A stretch of 64,000 nt of DNA from [Anoxybacillus] calidus (GTDB lineage: Bacteria > Bacillota > Bacilli > Bacillales > Anoxybacillaceae). Every line of letters starts with the position of its first letter. The first letter of the stretch is position 1. The position numbers and the translations under genes are program-made. This document shows, one piece after another, positions 9,316 to 19,961 of this stretch. The stretch is taken from the NCBI RefSeq assembly GCF_013760845.1, contig NZ_JACDUU010000007.1:147122-211121 (forward strand), written 5' to 3'. The notes beneath the pieces were generated by a model. That model was not told where the DNA came from. It was given only the letters and a program-made list of their open reading frames with translations, and ran no database searches.

Positions 9316-9454
9316 ATTTTACTACGTACATGAGGAATATATTTTATAGAAAATGTTAAATATTTTATTCATCATAAGGTGGGCCTGATCACCATTGTGC
9401 TAATGCGACAATGTGTTTGAATATTGAAATAAAAGAGATTATTTTAAAAATTCG

Positions 9455-9483
9455 TTTACAAATACAATAGGATATGATAATAT
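9455..9483 (+). promoter_or_regulatory. Sigma-A promoter of thiC
   Basis: TTTACA (9455-9460), a 17-base spacer and TAATAT (9478-9483) stand about 30 bases upstream of the TPP aptamer, the right place to transcribe the riboswitch leader. From 9316 to 9454 nothing else was recognised. Confidence 0.75.
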
Positions 9484-9513
9484 TTAGAAAAATAAAATAA
9501 TATTTATACATGA

Positions 9514-9615
9514 ATCTACTAGGGGAGTCCAATAGCTTGGACTGAGAGAAGAACGCGCTTAAGTTCTTTGACCCTTTGAACCTGATCTGGGTTATACCAG
9601 CGTAGGGAAGTAGAT
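9514..9615 (+). promoter_or_regulatory. TPP riboswitch (THI box)
   Basis: The thiamine pyrophosphate aptamer is recognisable from GGGGAGTCC, CTGAGAGAAG, GACCCTTTGAACCTGATCTG, GGTTATACCAGCGTAGGGAAG. The closing P1 stem pairs ATCTACT (9514-9520) with AGTAGAT (9609-9615). With a terminator at 9679-9712 between it and thiC, it should switch thiC off when TPP is plentiful. Confidence 0.97.
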
Positions 9616-9678
9616 AGTGGGAGTACTGTTATTGTATATACTTGTTATTGTATATACTTACACTATTTGCACATTCCA

Positions 9679-9712
9679 TCGGGTTCTCTTTTTCGAGAAC
9701 CCGATTTTTATT
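9679..9712 (+). terminator. Riboswitch-controlled terminator
   Basis: CGGGTTCTC pairs perfectly with GAGAACCCG around a 6-base loop and is followed by ATTTTTATTT. Between aptamer and terminator lie two exact 16-base tandem copies of GTTATTGTATATACTT (9628-9659), likely part of the expression platform. Confidence 0.9.
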
Positions 9713-9756
9713 TCCTTTTTGTTCTCCCATCTTATCGTCCACACGTTTTGGTGTAA

Positions 9757-11725
<1,969 letters not shown>

Positions 11726-11753
11726 CTATACCTTCCCTTTATTTTTGGATATA

Positions 11754-11791
11754 GAAAAGGGTGAGATGCTTTGTGGCTTCTCACCTTTTTT
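11754..11791 (+). terminator. Terminator of the thiC transcript
   Basis: GGTGAGA (11760-11766) pairs with TCTCACC (11779-11785), followed by TTTTTT. On the other strand it lies just beyond the stop of the 2Fe-2S subunit gene and may also help to end that operon. Confidence 0.85.
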
Positions 11792-11794
11792 GTG

Positions 11795-12286
11795 TCAAAA
11801 ATGGTTGTCATTAAGACTAGCTGAGTTGTTTGCCAAAACAGTTTTTACTGCTTCTTCAATTTCTTTGTAGCTCGTACAACGACAAATATTGGATTGTAGC
11901 CATTCTTGAATGATTTCGTCGCTTGCAAGAGGATGTTTTTTTGTTAACGCGTGGGCGTTCATAATAAACCCCGGGGTGCAATAGCCGCATTGAAACGCGA
12001 AATGTTCGACAAATGCTTGTTGAATCGGTGTATGTTTCAGCCCTTCAATGGTCGTTATTTTTTTTTCAACGGTTTCAATCGCTAGTATCATGCACGATTT
12101 GATGGGCACGTCATTCACTAACACGGTGCAGGCTCCGCAATCTCCATTCAAGCAACCGGGTTTGGCTCCTGTTAACCCGAGTATGGTGCGAAGAACGAAT
12201 AACAATGTATCTGCTGGCCGAGCAATGACGGAGTGTTGTTCTCCATTCACCGTTAAAAGCATTTCGCATTTTGTTGTTTGTTCCAT
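11795..12286 (-). CDS. Molybdenum hydroxylase, 2Fe-2S subunit
   Basis: A 163-residue electron-transfer subunit of the xanthine dehydrogenase/CO dehydrogenase family (PucE, CoxS, XdhC-small type). The ATG at 12286 follows AAGGAGAG; the 12 residues upstream in the same frame have no ribosome site. The plant-ferredoxin-like cluster is in GCLNGDCGACTV plus a Cys in KSC, and the second cluster in CGYCTPGFIM and NICRCTSY. It passes electrons from the molybdenum centre to the FAD subunit. It begins 4 bases after the FAD subunit gene ends and is last in the operon. Confidence 0.95.
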   Translation of the reverse strand: MEQTTKCEMLLTVNGEQHSVIARPADTLLFVLRTILGLTGAKPGCLNGDCGACTVLVNDVPIKSCMILAIETVEKKITTIEGLKHTPIQQAFVEHFAFQCGYCTPGFIMNAHALTKKHPLASDEIIQEWLQSNICRCTSYKEIEEAVKTVLANNSASLNDNHF

Positions 12287-12290
12287 GTAT

Positions 12291-13124
12291 TTACTCTCCT
12301 TCCAGTTCAGTGATGATGTCAAACAACGTATGTTTTAACACGAACAGGCGATATTCCGCCGAGCCTTCAATATCATCTAAAATTGGACGAGGAAGGTGGT
12401 GAAGAGCTTCGTTGATTCTTGATTCGAGTGGGAGTTGTCGATCATTTAGACGCTCTTCTACTGTTTGGGAACGAAATGGAAATGGACAGACACCACTAAA
12501 TGCAACTCTGATTTGTTCATTTGTTTTTAATGCTGCCACCGTCACAAGTGGATATCCGACTTCCCATTGTTTTCGCTTTTTTATACTTCGGTAGGGAAGG
12601 GAGAGGTATGTTTGTTCTGTCATGATTTGGACAAGAAATTCCCCAGGGTGTAGCCGCATTTGTTTCTGAAAAATTTGCTGGATTGGCAGTTGCTTTAATC
12701 CATCTTTTCCTGCAATGATGACATCACTATCGGTTAGCAATAGTGGCAACACGGCTTCTCGATAAAAAATTTGTCCACAAATATTTCCCCCTAATGTAAT
12801 TTGATTACGCGCCGTACGGTCAGCGACTTCGCTTGCTGCTTTACTTAACAGAGGAAATACGTTCGCTTCTTCAATCGTCGTTAAAGATAACGCCGCCCCG
12901 AGTACAAGATAGTTTTTATCGAAACGGAGGGTACGGCACTCGGGAATACCTTTTATGTCAATGACCGCCTCGGTAAAGACGAGGTTTAATCGCGACAGGG
13001 TAATAATTTCTGTTCCGCCCGCGTAATACATCGTTTTTTTTCCTTGTTGTTGTAGTGTCTGAAACAATTGAATCGCTTCTTGAATCGATGACGGTTGGTG
13101 ATACGTAAAGTCAAATGGAACCAT
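12291..13124 (-). CDS. Molybdenum hydroxylase, FAD-binding subunit
   Basis: A 277-residue medium subunit (PucC/CoxM type). The ATG at 13124 follows AAGGGTG and overlaps the end of the large-subunit gene by 14 bases, showing coupling. FAD-binding marks are YYAGGTEIITLSRL near residue 40 and TLGGNICGQIF near 110. The C-terminal CO-dehydrogenase flavoprotein domain includes VAFSGVCPFPFRS. In the complex it accepts electrons from the 2Fe-2S subunit and hands them to NAD+ or another acceptor. Confidence 0.93.
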   Translation of the reverse strand: MVPFDFTYHQPSSIQEAIQLFQTLQQQGKKTMYYAGGTEIITLSRLNLVFTEAVIDIKGIPECRTLRFDKNYLVLGAALSLTTIEEANVFPLLSKAASEVADRTARNQITLGGNICGQIFYREAVLPLLLTDSDVIIAGKDGLKQLPIQQIFQKQMRLHPGEFLVQIMTEQTYLSLPYRSIKKRKQWEVGYPLVTVAALKTNEQIRVAFSGVCPFPFRSQTVEERLNDRQLPLESRINEALHHLPRPILDDIEGSAEYRLFVLKHTLFDIITELEGE

Positions 13125-15435
13125 GGTGTTCACCCTTCTTTTTTCGCCAAATAAGCTCAGGAACAAGAGGAAGTTCGTTAAGCGGTACTTCCGCAGCAAT
13201 GGATAATGCATTTGCTAATGCCGCGGGCATTCCAATTAAGCCGTGTTCACCAGCACCGCGAGCGCCATAAGGAGCATCGATTTGTGGCGTTTCAACAAAT
13301 TCGACCACATACTCCGGATGTTCGCCAAAACGGAGCGGTCGATACGTTCGTAGCTGTGGATTCAACACTCTTTCATATCGATCAAAGAGGAATGTTTCAC
13401 GGCTTGCCCAGCTAAGCCCCATACTCATTGCCCCTATCACTTGCCCAATGGCTGCTTTTTCATTGAGCACTTTTCCAATATCAATGACGGAAACAGCTCT
13501 GATGATTTTATACGTGTAATCTCGTTTATCGAATTCGATTTCGACGGCTTGCGCTCCCACCGTCCATTCCGGCCCCGGTTTTCCTGCGCCGGTTTCTTTA
13601 TCTAAATAGGTTAAATGTCTTAAAATGTAATTGCCAAGCCCGATGATTTGCCCGCCGATGGCGTTTCCGTTCGGATATTTGTATCCGTAGGCGATGTCTT
13701 TTATATCGACGTAAATAGTTGGATCGTCCCGTAAAAAAACTTTTCCGTAGCCGACTTCTAAGTCTTCGATGGGTGTGCGCAATACGATAGAAGCAATTTC
13801 TTTTAATTGACGAATCGCATCATCTGCTGCTTCCAGCACGGCTCTTCCTGCCATAAACGTTCCTCTGCTTGCCACCGTTTTCCAATGTTCAGGGGTTGTT
13901 TGCGTATCGACTTCCATCTTCACATGAATGTCTTTTATATCCATTTTCATCTTTTCGGCAAGTATTTGTGCAAGAATCGTTTTTGTCCCGGTGCCAATCT
14001 CGACAACGCCAGAGATGAGGTTAATGCTCCCATCTGGGTTAAACGTTAAAATAGCTCCGGAACTAGCGTCTGTATCCACGGTTGACGTTTTCCATATACA
14101 ACTAACGCCTTTGGCGCGAACGGTGCGCGCATCGATTTCGATACGCTGCCAATCGTCCCAATGAATCAATTCGCGCAATCGTTTGATGCATTTTGGTAAA
14201 TTGCCAACGTTGCTGTTGTTTAAAAGAACTTGTGTTGGTGTCGTGTGGCCGGGGCGGATAGCGTTTTTCATTCGCAATTCTAGGCGGTCCATCTGCAGCT
14301 TTTCTGCCAGTAGATCCATCGTTCGTTCGATCGCAAATGAAAGCTCTCCGTGACCGAAGCCGCGGAACGGGCAGGCATATGGATGATTTGTGTACACGCA
14401 TAACGAATCGCACCAAACGTTTTCAATATGATAAGGGCCTGTGCAATCAACAGCACCAGCGCGGCTGACGTCAATCGCTTTATCAGAATAAGCTCCTCCA
14501 TCAAATAAATAAAGAATTTCCGCTGCTTTTAAGTAACCATCATTCGTACAGCCGAGTTTGACGGTAGCTTCCAAGCCAATATGAACCGGCGAAGTAATAA
14601 TGTCGTCTTCTCTTGTATTCCAGATGCTCACTTTTCTCCCACCGACGGCTTTTGACGCTAAGTACGCTAGAAGTTCTAATTGAACAGGAGTTTTCCCGCC
14701 ATAAGCACCGCCGACGAGCGGAGTGTGGACAATCACTTTTCCGACATCTTCTCCAAAGTATGAACTAATCAGCTTTTTTATCATAAAAGGTGATTGAGAA
14801 GAAGCGTGAATCATAATGTATCCATCTGGGCGAATTTCGGCGATAGCGCATCTTGTTTCCATTGCTGCATGGTCCGATGGGGAAAAGGAAATGTTCGCCT
14901 CCACGACGACATCGCTTTCTGCCCAGCCTTTTTCCATATTGCCTTTGCGAATTTTCGTGCGGTGAGCAATATTCGTGTTGGGTTCAGGATAAGTTCCTAT
15001 TCCTTTTTGATAACTTCCTAGTTGCTCATGGATTAAGGGCGCTCCTTCTTTCAACGCTTCACGAGGTGAGCCAACAACAGGAAGAGGTTCATAAGTAATC
15101 CGGACAAGATTTGCAGCTTTTTCCGCTTGAACGAGCGTATCCGCCACAACAACAGCAACAACTTCACCATGATAACGCACTTTTTCAAACGCAATCGGAG
15201 GACGGTCACGCAAATCTTCCCCGGTAAGTGGCAATCCTTCTCCTGTCAAAATGGCTCTTACACCTGGAACGGTTTGAGCGGCCCGGGTGTCAATTTCTTT
15301 AATTTTGGCATGGGCGTATCGGCTTGTAACAAGTTTGGCATGCAAGGTTCCTGCCTTTATATAGTCATTCGTATATTTGGCCGCACCGGTTACTTTATCC
15401 CATGCCTCTTTGCGAATGACGCTGTTTCCAATCAT
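13111..15435 (-). CDS. Molybdenum hydroxylase, molybdopterin-binding catalytic subunit
   Basis: A 774-residue catalytic subunit of the xanthine dehydrogenase/aldehyde oxidase family (PucD, CoxL-like). The ATG at 15435 overlaps the stop of the preceding gene as ATGA. Visible are the N-terminal a/b hammerhead (KVTGAAKYTNDY), the cofactor loops GGAYGGKTPVQLE and FRGFGHGELSFAIE, and near the C-terminus GARGAGEHGLIG with the catalytic Glu. The CoxL-specific active-site Cys motif was not seen, so it is not a CO dehydrogenase by that mark. A purine, aldehyde or N-heterocycle substrate is possible; which one cannot be read here. Confidence 0.93.
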   Translation of the reverse strand: MIGNSVIRKEAWDKVTGAAKYTNDYIKAGTLHAKLVTSRYAHAKIKEIDTRAAQTVPGVRAILTGEGLPLTGEDLRDRPPIAFEKVRYHGEVVAVVVADTLVQAEKAANLVRITYEPLPVVGSPREALKEGAPLIHEQLGSYQKGIGTYPEPNTNIAHRTKIRKGNMEKGWAESDVVVEANISFSPSDHAAMETRCAIAEIRPDGYIMIHASSQSPFMIKKLISSYFGEDVGKVIVHTPLVGGAYGGKTPVQLELLAYLASKAVGGRKVSIWNTREDDIITSPVHIGLEATVKLGCTNDGYLKAAEILYLFDGGAYSDKAIDVSRAGAVDCTGPYHIENVWCDSLCVYTNHPYACPFRGFGHGELSFAIERTMDLLAEKLQMDRLELRMKNAIRPGHTTPTQVLLNNSNVGNLPKCIKRLRELIHWDDWQRIEIDARTVRAKGVSCIWKTSTVDTDASSGAILTFNPDGSINLISGVVEIGTGTKTILAQILAEKMKMDIKDIHVKMEVDTQTTPEHWKTVASRGTFMAGRAVLEAADDAIRQLKEIASIVLRTPIEDLEVGYGKVFLRDDPTIYVDIKDIAYGYKYPNGNAIGGQIIGLGNYILRHLTYLDKETGAGKPGPEWTVGAQAVEIEFDKRDYTYKIIRAVSVIDIGKVLNEKAAIGQVIGAMSMGLSWASRETFLFDRYERVLNPQLRTYRPLRFGEHPEYVVEFVETPQIDAPYGARGAGEHGLIGMPAALANALSIAAEVPLNELPLVPELIWRKKKGEHHGSI

Positions 15436-16067
15436 ACGTGAATCCCTCGCTTTCTTTCCCATTTATCGATGGCGAGCAAATAGTCTTCTTTTGTGTCAAT
15501 GTCGAAAAAAATATCGGGGTCTTTGTATTCAAGCATCCGTCCTTTTCCTTGCCAACGCTCGCGAATAAGTTTTCGCGCGCCCTCATCTCCGGTTAGCTGA
15601 AGTAAATCCGAAAAGGTTTTGGCCGAAAATAATGTAGGTGGCATCGGAATTCCTTGATTAGTGAAAGTGATATAAGGAGCGGGGTGAAGTTTATAATGGA
15701 AAAGTAATTCATTAATCATTGTTTTGGTTACAAATGGCTGGTCGGCTAATAAAACAATGACCGCTTTTGCTTGTAATTGTATCGCTTGTTTTAGGCCGCA
15801 TATTAACGAGTGTGCTTGCCCGTAAGAGGAATGTGAACAAGAAACGATGCTCCATTTTTTACTCGTGAATAACTCAGGAGCAATCCAATCAAGTGAATCT
15901 CCTTCTTTCGCAACGACAATGACATGATGAAGATGGGAGTGGAGAGCGGTTTTTAATGCGACACTGCCAAGATATTTTCCAGCGAAGGGAAGCGTTAATT
16001 TATCCGTTCCCATCCGCGCGCTTTTGCCCGCTGCCAAATAAATGCCGATGATTCGAGGAACATTCAT
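15432..16067 (-). CDS. Molybdenum cofactor cytidylyltransferase (MocA/PucB type)
   Basis: A 211-residue nucleotidyltransferase. The N-terminal GIYLAAGKSARMGTDKL is the nucleotide-binding signature, and VIVLLADQPFVT and FDIDTKEDY are further MocA/MobA-like marks. The protein transfers CMP to molybdopterin, making the MCD cofactor used by xanthine dehydrogenase family enzymes. It overlaps its neighbours by 4 bases on each side. Its place between the XdhC-like gene and the catalytic subunit supports a dedicated maturation role. Confidence 0.88.
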   Translation of the reverse strand: MNVPRIIGIYLAAGKSARMGTDKLTLPFAGKYLGSVALKTALHSHLHHVIVVAKEGDSLDWIAPELFTSKKWSIVSCSHSSYGQAHSLICGLKQAIQLQAKAVIVLLADQPFVTKTMINELLFHYKLHPAPYITFTNQGIPMPPTLFSAKTFSDLLQLTGDEGARKLIRERWQGKGRMLEYKDPDIFFDIDTKEDYLLAIDKWERKRGIHV

Positions 16068-17107
16068 GGAAACACCACTTTTTTTATACGACCGTTTCGC
16101 AATACGTGAATCATTTCGGACAGCACGCTCATTGCAATTTCTTCGGGACCGCGCGCACCAATCGGTAAACCGATGGGCGAATGAATATACGGCGGCACTT
16201 GATCGGTTGAGAGTAAGCGGGCGGTTCGTTTTTTCGGACCTAAAACGCCAAGATAGTATAACGGTTGATGGAGTAATAGGGACAAAATTTCTTGGTCGTG
16301 TTGGAAGTGATGGGTCATTACTACCACAAAATCACGTTCATTGAGTGCAAGTGTTGGTATGATTTCGTTAGGAAAACCGAGAATCCATTCGTCGGCATCG
16401 GGAAAATGTTCAGCGTGACAAAAAGCAGGCCGCCAATCGGTAACGGTAACGCAAAACCCTAGTTGCTTTGCGAACGAGGCGAGCGGTTTCGCATCTGGGT
16501 TGGCACCGAAAATCACAAGGCGCGGTTTCGGCCAGTAATGATGTATGTAAAAAGGAATGTCGGAAATGGTTTGGATTCCGCTTCTCGTTTGGAAAGGAGG
16601 TGTTGTTTGGAATAAATTGTAAATATCTTTAGGAATTTCCTCGTCAAAGCCGCCGAATATGTGCCCTCTTTCGGTTAAAAAGAGAAGCTTTTTTTCTTCG
16701 TCCGCTTCATCCGTTAATTTTCTTGCAAACAGGACGTGTTCTCCACGGTCTAGGTAACTCTTTACGGTAAGCAAAAAGTCACGAAACGTTTCGGTAATCG
16801 GTTGTAAGAGAATATGAATGGTTCCGTTACATCCCGTTCCTTGTCCCCATGAAAGGTCATCTTCATGCTTCATATCAAAAACAAACGTTTCTGCAGCTTC
16901 TTTCTGTAACACTTCCTGAGCTTTCACTGCCAAATCTTCCTCCAGACATCCACCGCTTAACACGCCAATTTGTGTTCCATCGCCTTGAAACAACATGCAA
17001 GCTCCTTCCTTGCGATAGGCAGAGCCCTCAACGTGAATAATGGTAGCTAAAACACTCTTCGTGTTTGATTCGTTAATAACCTCGAGGACGCGGTAAATAT
17101 CATCCAT
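16064..17107 (-). CDS. XdhC/CoxI family cofactor insertion protein (PucA type)
   Basis: A 347-residue maturation protein, first gene of the five-gene minus operon. It has the XdhC N-terminal domain (VEGSAYRKEGACMLF, IGVLSGGCLEEDL) and a C-terminal Rossmann-like domain (PRLVIFGANPDAKPLA, then VLGPKKRTARLL, IGLPIGARGPEEIA). Relatives hold sulphurated cofactor and insert it into the apo-enzyme. The start has an AGGAAGG site. Compared with B. subtilis pucABCDE, the catalytic and FAD genes are in swapped order (A-B-D-C-E). No PucR-like regulator is adjacent. Confidence 0.9.
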   Translation of the reverse strand: MDDIYRVLEVINESNTKSVLATIIHVEGSAYRKEGACMLFQGDGTQIGVLSGGCLEEDLAVKAQEVLQKEAAETFVFDMKHEDDLSWGQGTGCNGTIHILLQPITETFRDFLLTVKSYLDRGEHVLFARKLTDEADEEKKLLFLTERGHIFGGFDEEIPKDIYNLFQTTPPFQTRSGIQTISDIPFYIHHYWPKPRLVIFGANPDAKPLASFAKQLGFCVTVTDWRPAFCHAEHFPDADEWILGFPNEIIPTLALNERDFVVVMTHHFQHDQEILSLLLHQPLYYLGVLGPKKRTARLLSTDQVPPYIHSPIGLPIGARGPEEIAMSVLSEMIHVLRNGRIKKVVFP

Positions 17108-17374
17108 TTTTTCCCTTCCTCCTTCGCTATTTCATTGTATTAAACGGTTTGTGTGTATATGTGCTGCAATTTGTTTTTTCTGTTCGTTTGCGACTTCATG
17201 GATTGTGAAAGGTGAGTGAATTTTGGGAAACAAGAAGGTTAAGAGTGGTTAACGATTATACTTAATTTCTTTCACGAAAAAACACGAAAGACGTAAGAAT
17301 GAAGCAAAAGGAAGGAGAATATGATGGTATAAGCATTTATGTAAACAATTTTGAATTAAGAAAGGATGAACGGA

Positions 17375-18226
17375 ATGAAGGACATGAAGATCAAGGTGAA
17401 CAGAATTGATCTTCATTTAGTGGATTTCGGTGGACAGGGAGAACCGATTATTTGTGTTCACGGTTTAACGGCGAACAGTCGGTTTTGGGATGCGGTCGCA
17501 GAGAGACTGATAGATCGTTACCATGTACTTGCCGTTGATTTAAGGGGACGCGGTGATAGCGAAAAGCCGACATTAGGTTACAATGTACGCCAGCATGCAG
17601 AAGATATTTTGGGAGTTATTGATTTTTTTGGGTTTGAAAAAATCGTTTACATGGGGCATTCTCTCGGTGCTCTTATTGGAGCGTGTTTTGCGGCAACTTA
17701 TCCGGAGCGGTTGTCTCGGTTAGTTCTCGTTGATGGAGGAGTCGATGTCGATCTGCAAGTCTACGAGAAAATTCGTCCGGCGATTGAACGGCTTGATATC
17801 GTATTTCCTGATTTTGCGACCTTTTTAAGCGAAATGAGAAAAAATCCGTTTTTCGATGAATGGAATGAATATGTGGAGCAGTATTTTTATGCCGATGTTG
17901 AACATCGACCAGATGGTTCAGTGTGTTCAAAAGCAAGCAAACAGGCAATCTTGGAGGAGATAAAAGCACTTAGAGAAACATCGATTAACGTGTTCCATGA
18001 ACAAATTCAGACTCCAACGTTACTTTTATGGGCTCCAGATTGTTTTAAAGATGGCAAAACATTTATGGTAACAAGAGAACAAGGGGAAAAACTGGCTGCT
18101 ACTTTGCCAAACAGCCGTTTTGTTGAAATAAAAAATGCGAATCATTATTCCATTATTTTGTCGAAGTATAAACAATTGATTCGCGAAGTAAAAGATTTTT
18201 TAGAGTCAACAAAAATAAAAGGGTGA
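17375..18226 (+). CDS. Alpha/beta hydrolase
   Basis: A 283-residue alpha/beta-hydrolase. ATG 17375 is 8 bases behind AAAGGA (17361-17366); ATG 17366 overlaps that site and is less likely. The oxyanion region is CVHGLTANSRFW, the nucleophile Ser is in GHSLGAL, an acid residue lies in LLWAPD and the catalytic His in NANHYS. Substrate unknown. A second hydrolase gene starts 6 bases after its stop, so the two form one transcript ending at the terminator 19136-19172. Confidence 0.85.
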   Translation: MKDMKIKVNRIDLHLVDFGGQGEPIICVHGLTANSRFWDAVAERLIDRYHVLAVDLRGRGDSEKPTLGYNVRQHAEDILGVIDFFGFEKIVYMGHSLGALIGACFAATYPERLSRLVLVDGGVDVDLQVYEKIRPAIERLDIVFPDFATFLSEMRKNPFFDEWNEYVEQYFYADVEHRPDGSVCSKASKQAILEEIKALRETSINVFHEQIQTPTLLLWAPDCFKDGKTFMVTREQGEKLAATLPNSRFVEIKNANHYSIILSKYKQLIREVKDFLESTKIKG

Positions 18227-18232
18227 TAAAAA

Positions 18233-19129
18233 ATGAGAAAAGTAGAGTTAAAATCTGTGAAATTACCGAATGGAGAAACAATTGGCTATAGGGAGAGGGA
18301 AGGAGGGGACAAAGTTGTTCTTCTCGTTCACGGCAACATGATTTCCTCGAAGCATTGGGACCTTGTTTTTGAAAGTATGGATGAAACATATAAGCTGTAC
18401 GCTCTGGATTTACGTGGTCAAGGAGTTTCGTCGTATAACCAACCTATTAACTCGTTAAAAGACTTTTCAGAAGATGTAAAACTCTTTGTTGATGCGCTCG
18501 ATCTACAAAAATTCTCACTTGTCGGCTGGTCCATGGGTGGCGGTGTCAGTATGCAGTTTGCTGCTGATTATCCTGATTATGTGGAAAAGCTTGTGCTGCT
18601 TGCTTCATTATCTACAAGAGGATATCCGCTTTACAAAGTCAATGAGAATGGGCAGCCAGTATGGACTGAACGACTCAAAACAAAGGAAGAAATCGCTCAA
18701 GACACAGCTAGAAGCATCCCGATATCGAATGCTTATAAAAATAAGGATAAAGAATTTTTAAGACAACTATTCAATCTCACCATGTATACGCACAATCAGC
18801 CATCTCCCGAAAGATATGACGTCTACCTAGACGATGTGTTAACACAGAGAAATTTGCTTGATGTCTATTACGCGATGAATCGCTTTAATATTAGCCGAAA
18901 ACATAATGGGCTTGTAGAAGGAACGGGGGAAGTAGAGCGTATTACCGCCCCAACACTGATCATTTGGGGAGAGCATGATTTAATTGTAACGAAAACCATG
19001 CAGAAGGAAATTGTTGAAGATTTTAGAGGGATGGCAAAGTTTGTGATATTGCCTAATACAGGCCACTCACCATTAATCGATCATCTTGATGGTCTGTTAA
19101 AAGAATTGGATCGTTTTCTTCGTTCATAG
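18233..19129 (+). CDS. Alpha/beta hydrolase
   Basis: A 298-residue alpha/beta-hydrolase, cotranscribed with the preceding one but clearly divergent from it, so not a recent duplicate. Landmarks: LLVHGNMISSKHWD, nucleophile in VGWSMGGGVSM, acid in WGEHDLIV and catalytic His in NTGHSPLIDH. The overall pattern is that of haloperoxidase/esterase-like members. ATG 18233 follows GGGTGA. Substrate unknown. Confidence 0.85.
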   Translation: MRKVELKSVKLPNGETIGYREREGGDKVVLLVHGNMISSKHWDLVFESMDETYKLYALDLRGQGVSSYNQPINSLKDFSEDVKLFVDALDLQKFSLVGWSMGGGVSMQFAADYPDYVEKLVLLASLSTRGYPLYKVNENGQPVWTERLKTKEEIAQDTARSIPISNAYKNKDKEFLRQLFNLTMYTHNQPSPERYDVYLDDVLTQRNLLDVYYAMNRFNISRKHNGLVEGTGEVERITAPTLIIWGEHDLIVTKTMQKEIVEDFRGMAKFVILPNTGHSPLIDHLDGLLKELDRFLRS

Positions 19130-19135
19130 GGGATT

Positions 19136-19172
19136 ACTAGAGGAAGAGAGGGATCTTTTCCTCTAGTTTTTG
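19136..19172 (+). terminator. Terminator of the hydrolase pair
   Basis: ACTAGAGGAA pairs with TTCCTCTAGT around a short loop and is followed by TTTTTG. It sits between convergent genes. Confidence 0.85.
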
Positions 19173-19176
19173 TTCA

Positions 19177-19491
19177 TTAATAAAATGCTTCGTTTAATTC
19201 CCAAGATTCAACGATTGCATAAGCCGTTTGCGGGTCAAATCCTCTACCGATTAAATATGTCATTGCTGCGATTTCTTGCAGCGCGTGTGCAAACGATGTC
19301 GTCTGCGCTTCTTTTAAACCGTATTGAACAAAAGGAGCAATCGTGCTGAGTGTCTGGTCTTTTAACTGAGGATACAAAGGTTGTTTTATTTGCTGATGTG
19401 CTATCATCTCAGACTGTGGGTATTGCGGAAATTGGGTAACTGTTTGAGGTTGGTAATAAGGTGTTGGATAGGGAATAGAGTAATAATGCAT
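19177..19491 (-). CDS. Conserved hypothetical protein with Pro/Tyr/Gln-rich N-terminus
   Basis: A 104-residue protein I do not recognise by name. The first 45 residues are rich in Tyr, Pro and Gln (MHYYSIPYPTPYYQP), as in some spore-coat or surface proteins. The rest is a compact helical region with AAMTYLIGRGFDPQTA. The start follows AAAGGAAG. Monocistronic by position. A spore-related role is only a guess from composition. Confidence 0.65.
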   Translation of the reverse strand: MHYYSIPYPTPYYQPQTVTQFPQYPQSEMIAHQQIKQPLYPQLKDQTLSTIAPFVQYGLKEAQTTSFAHALQEIAAMTYLIGRGFDPQTAYAIVESWELNEAFY

Positions 19492-19632
19492 GCTTTAACT
19501 TCCTTTCTTTATGTTTCTCTAATTTTAAACTCAACTTATACTATGTTCCGCTATTGTCCCTTGTATTAGATATATGCCTATTTTTAGGCGATGTCTTTGG
19601 GATAAAGCAAGTAGCAAGATGTTGTGTTAACA

Positions 19633-19880
19633 TATGGCTCAGAAGGAAATAAACTTCATGGAAAAGAATTTGTCCTTGCTATTTCAACAGGGGGCTAGAG
19701 GCAGCATATCAAGCAGGTGAATATAATCAATATTCGATGAGCGAAGTTACGTGTTTTCTTCACGCAATAGTCGATTTAATAGGGACGCATTTTCTTACCA
19801 TCCTTTATTGTTTACGGTGTAAGAAACTTAACGGACGAACAGCTGCAAGAAAGCGCTGAGCAATGAGTAAACCATATTAC
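19633..19880 (+). pseudogene. Remnant of an NAD(P)H quinone oxidoreductase (KefF/YwrO/MdaB-like)
   Basis: The 3' third of a flavodoxin-fold quinone reductase can be read in pieces: YGSEGNKLHGKEFVLAIS, then STGG and an in-frame TAG; a shifted frame gives AAYQAGEYNQYSMSEV and LIGTHFL; a third gives VYGVRNLTDEQLQESAEQ and a stop. These match, in order, the end of the family, where STGGPEE, GGYNQ and FxVYGxRxLTDE are typical. The 5' two thirds are missing. The adjoining YhfP-type oxidoreductase is not related to it. Confidence 0.8.
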
Positions 19881-19903
19881 CAAACCACTATTGTGTTTAG
19901 GAC

Positions 19904-19942
19904 GAAAAGAGGGGGACAAAAATTATCAGCCCCCCTGATTTT
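19904..19942 (-). terminator. Terminator of the YhfP-type gene
   Basis: On the minus strand ATCAG and CTGAT flank a G run, followed by AATTTTT; alternatively GGGGG pairs with CCCCC before TCTTTT. Either hairpin would end the minus transcript. Confidence 0.5.
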
Positions 19943-19961
19943 ATGAATTTTTTCCGCTGGA

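Noticed and set aside
12048..12338. Plus-strand frames opposite the molybdenum hydroxylase genes.
   Set aside because: They are antisense shadows of well-supported minus genes and lack ribosome sites.
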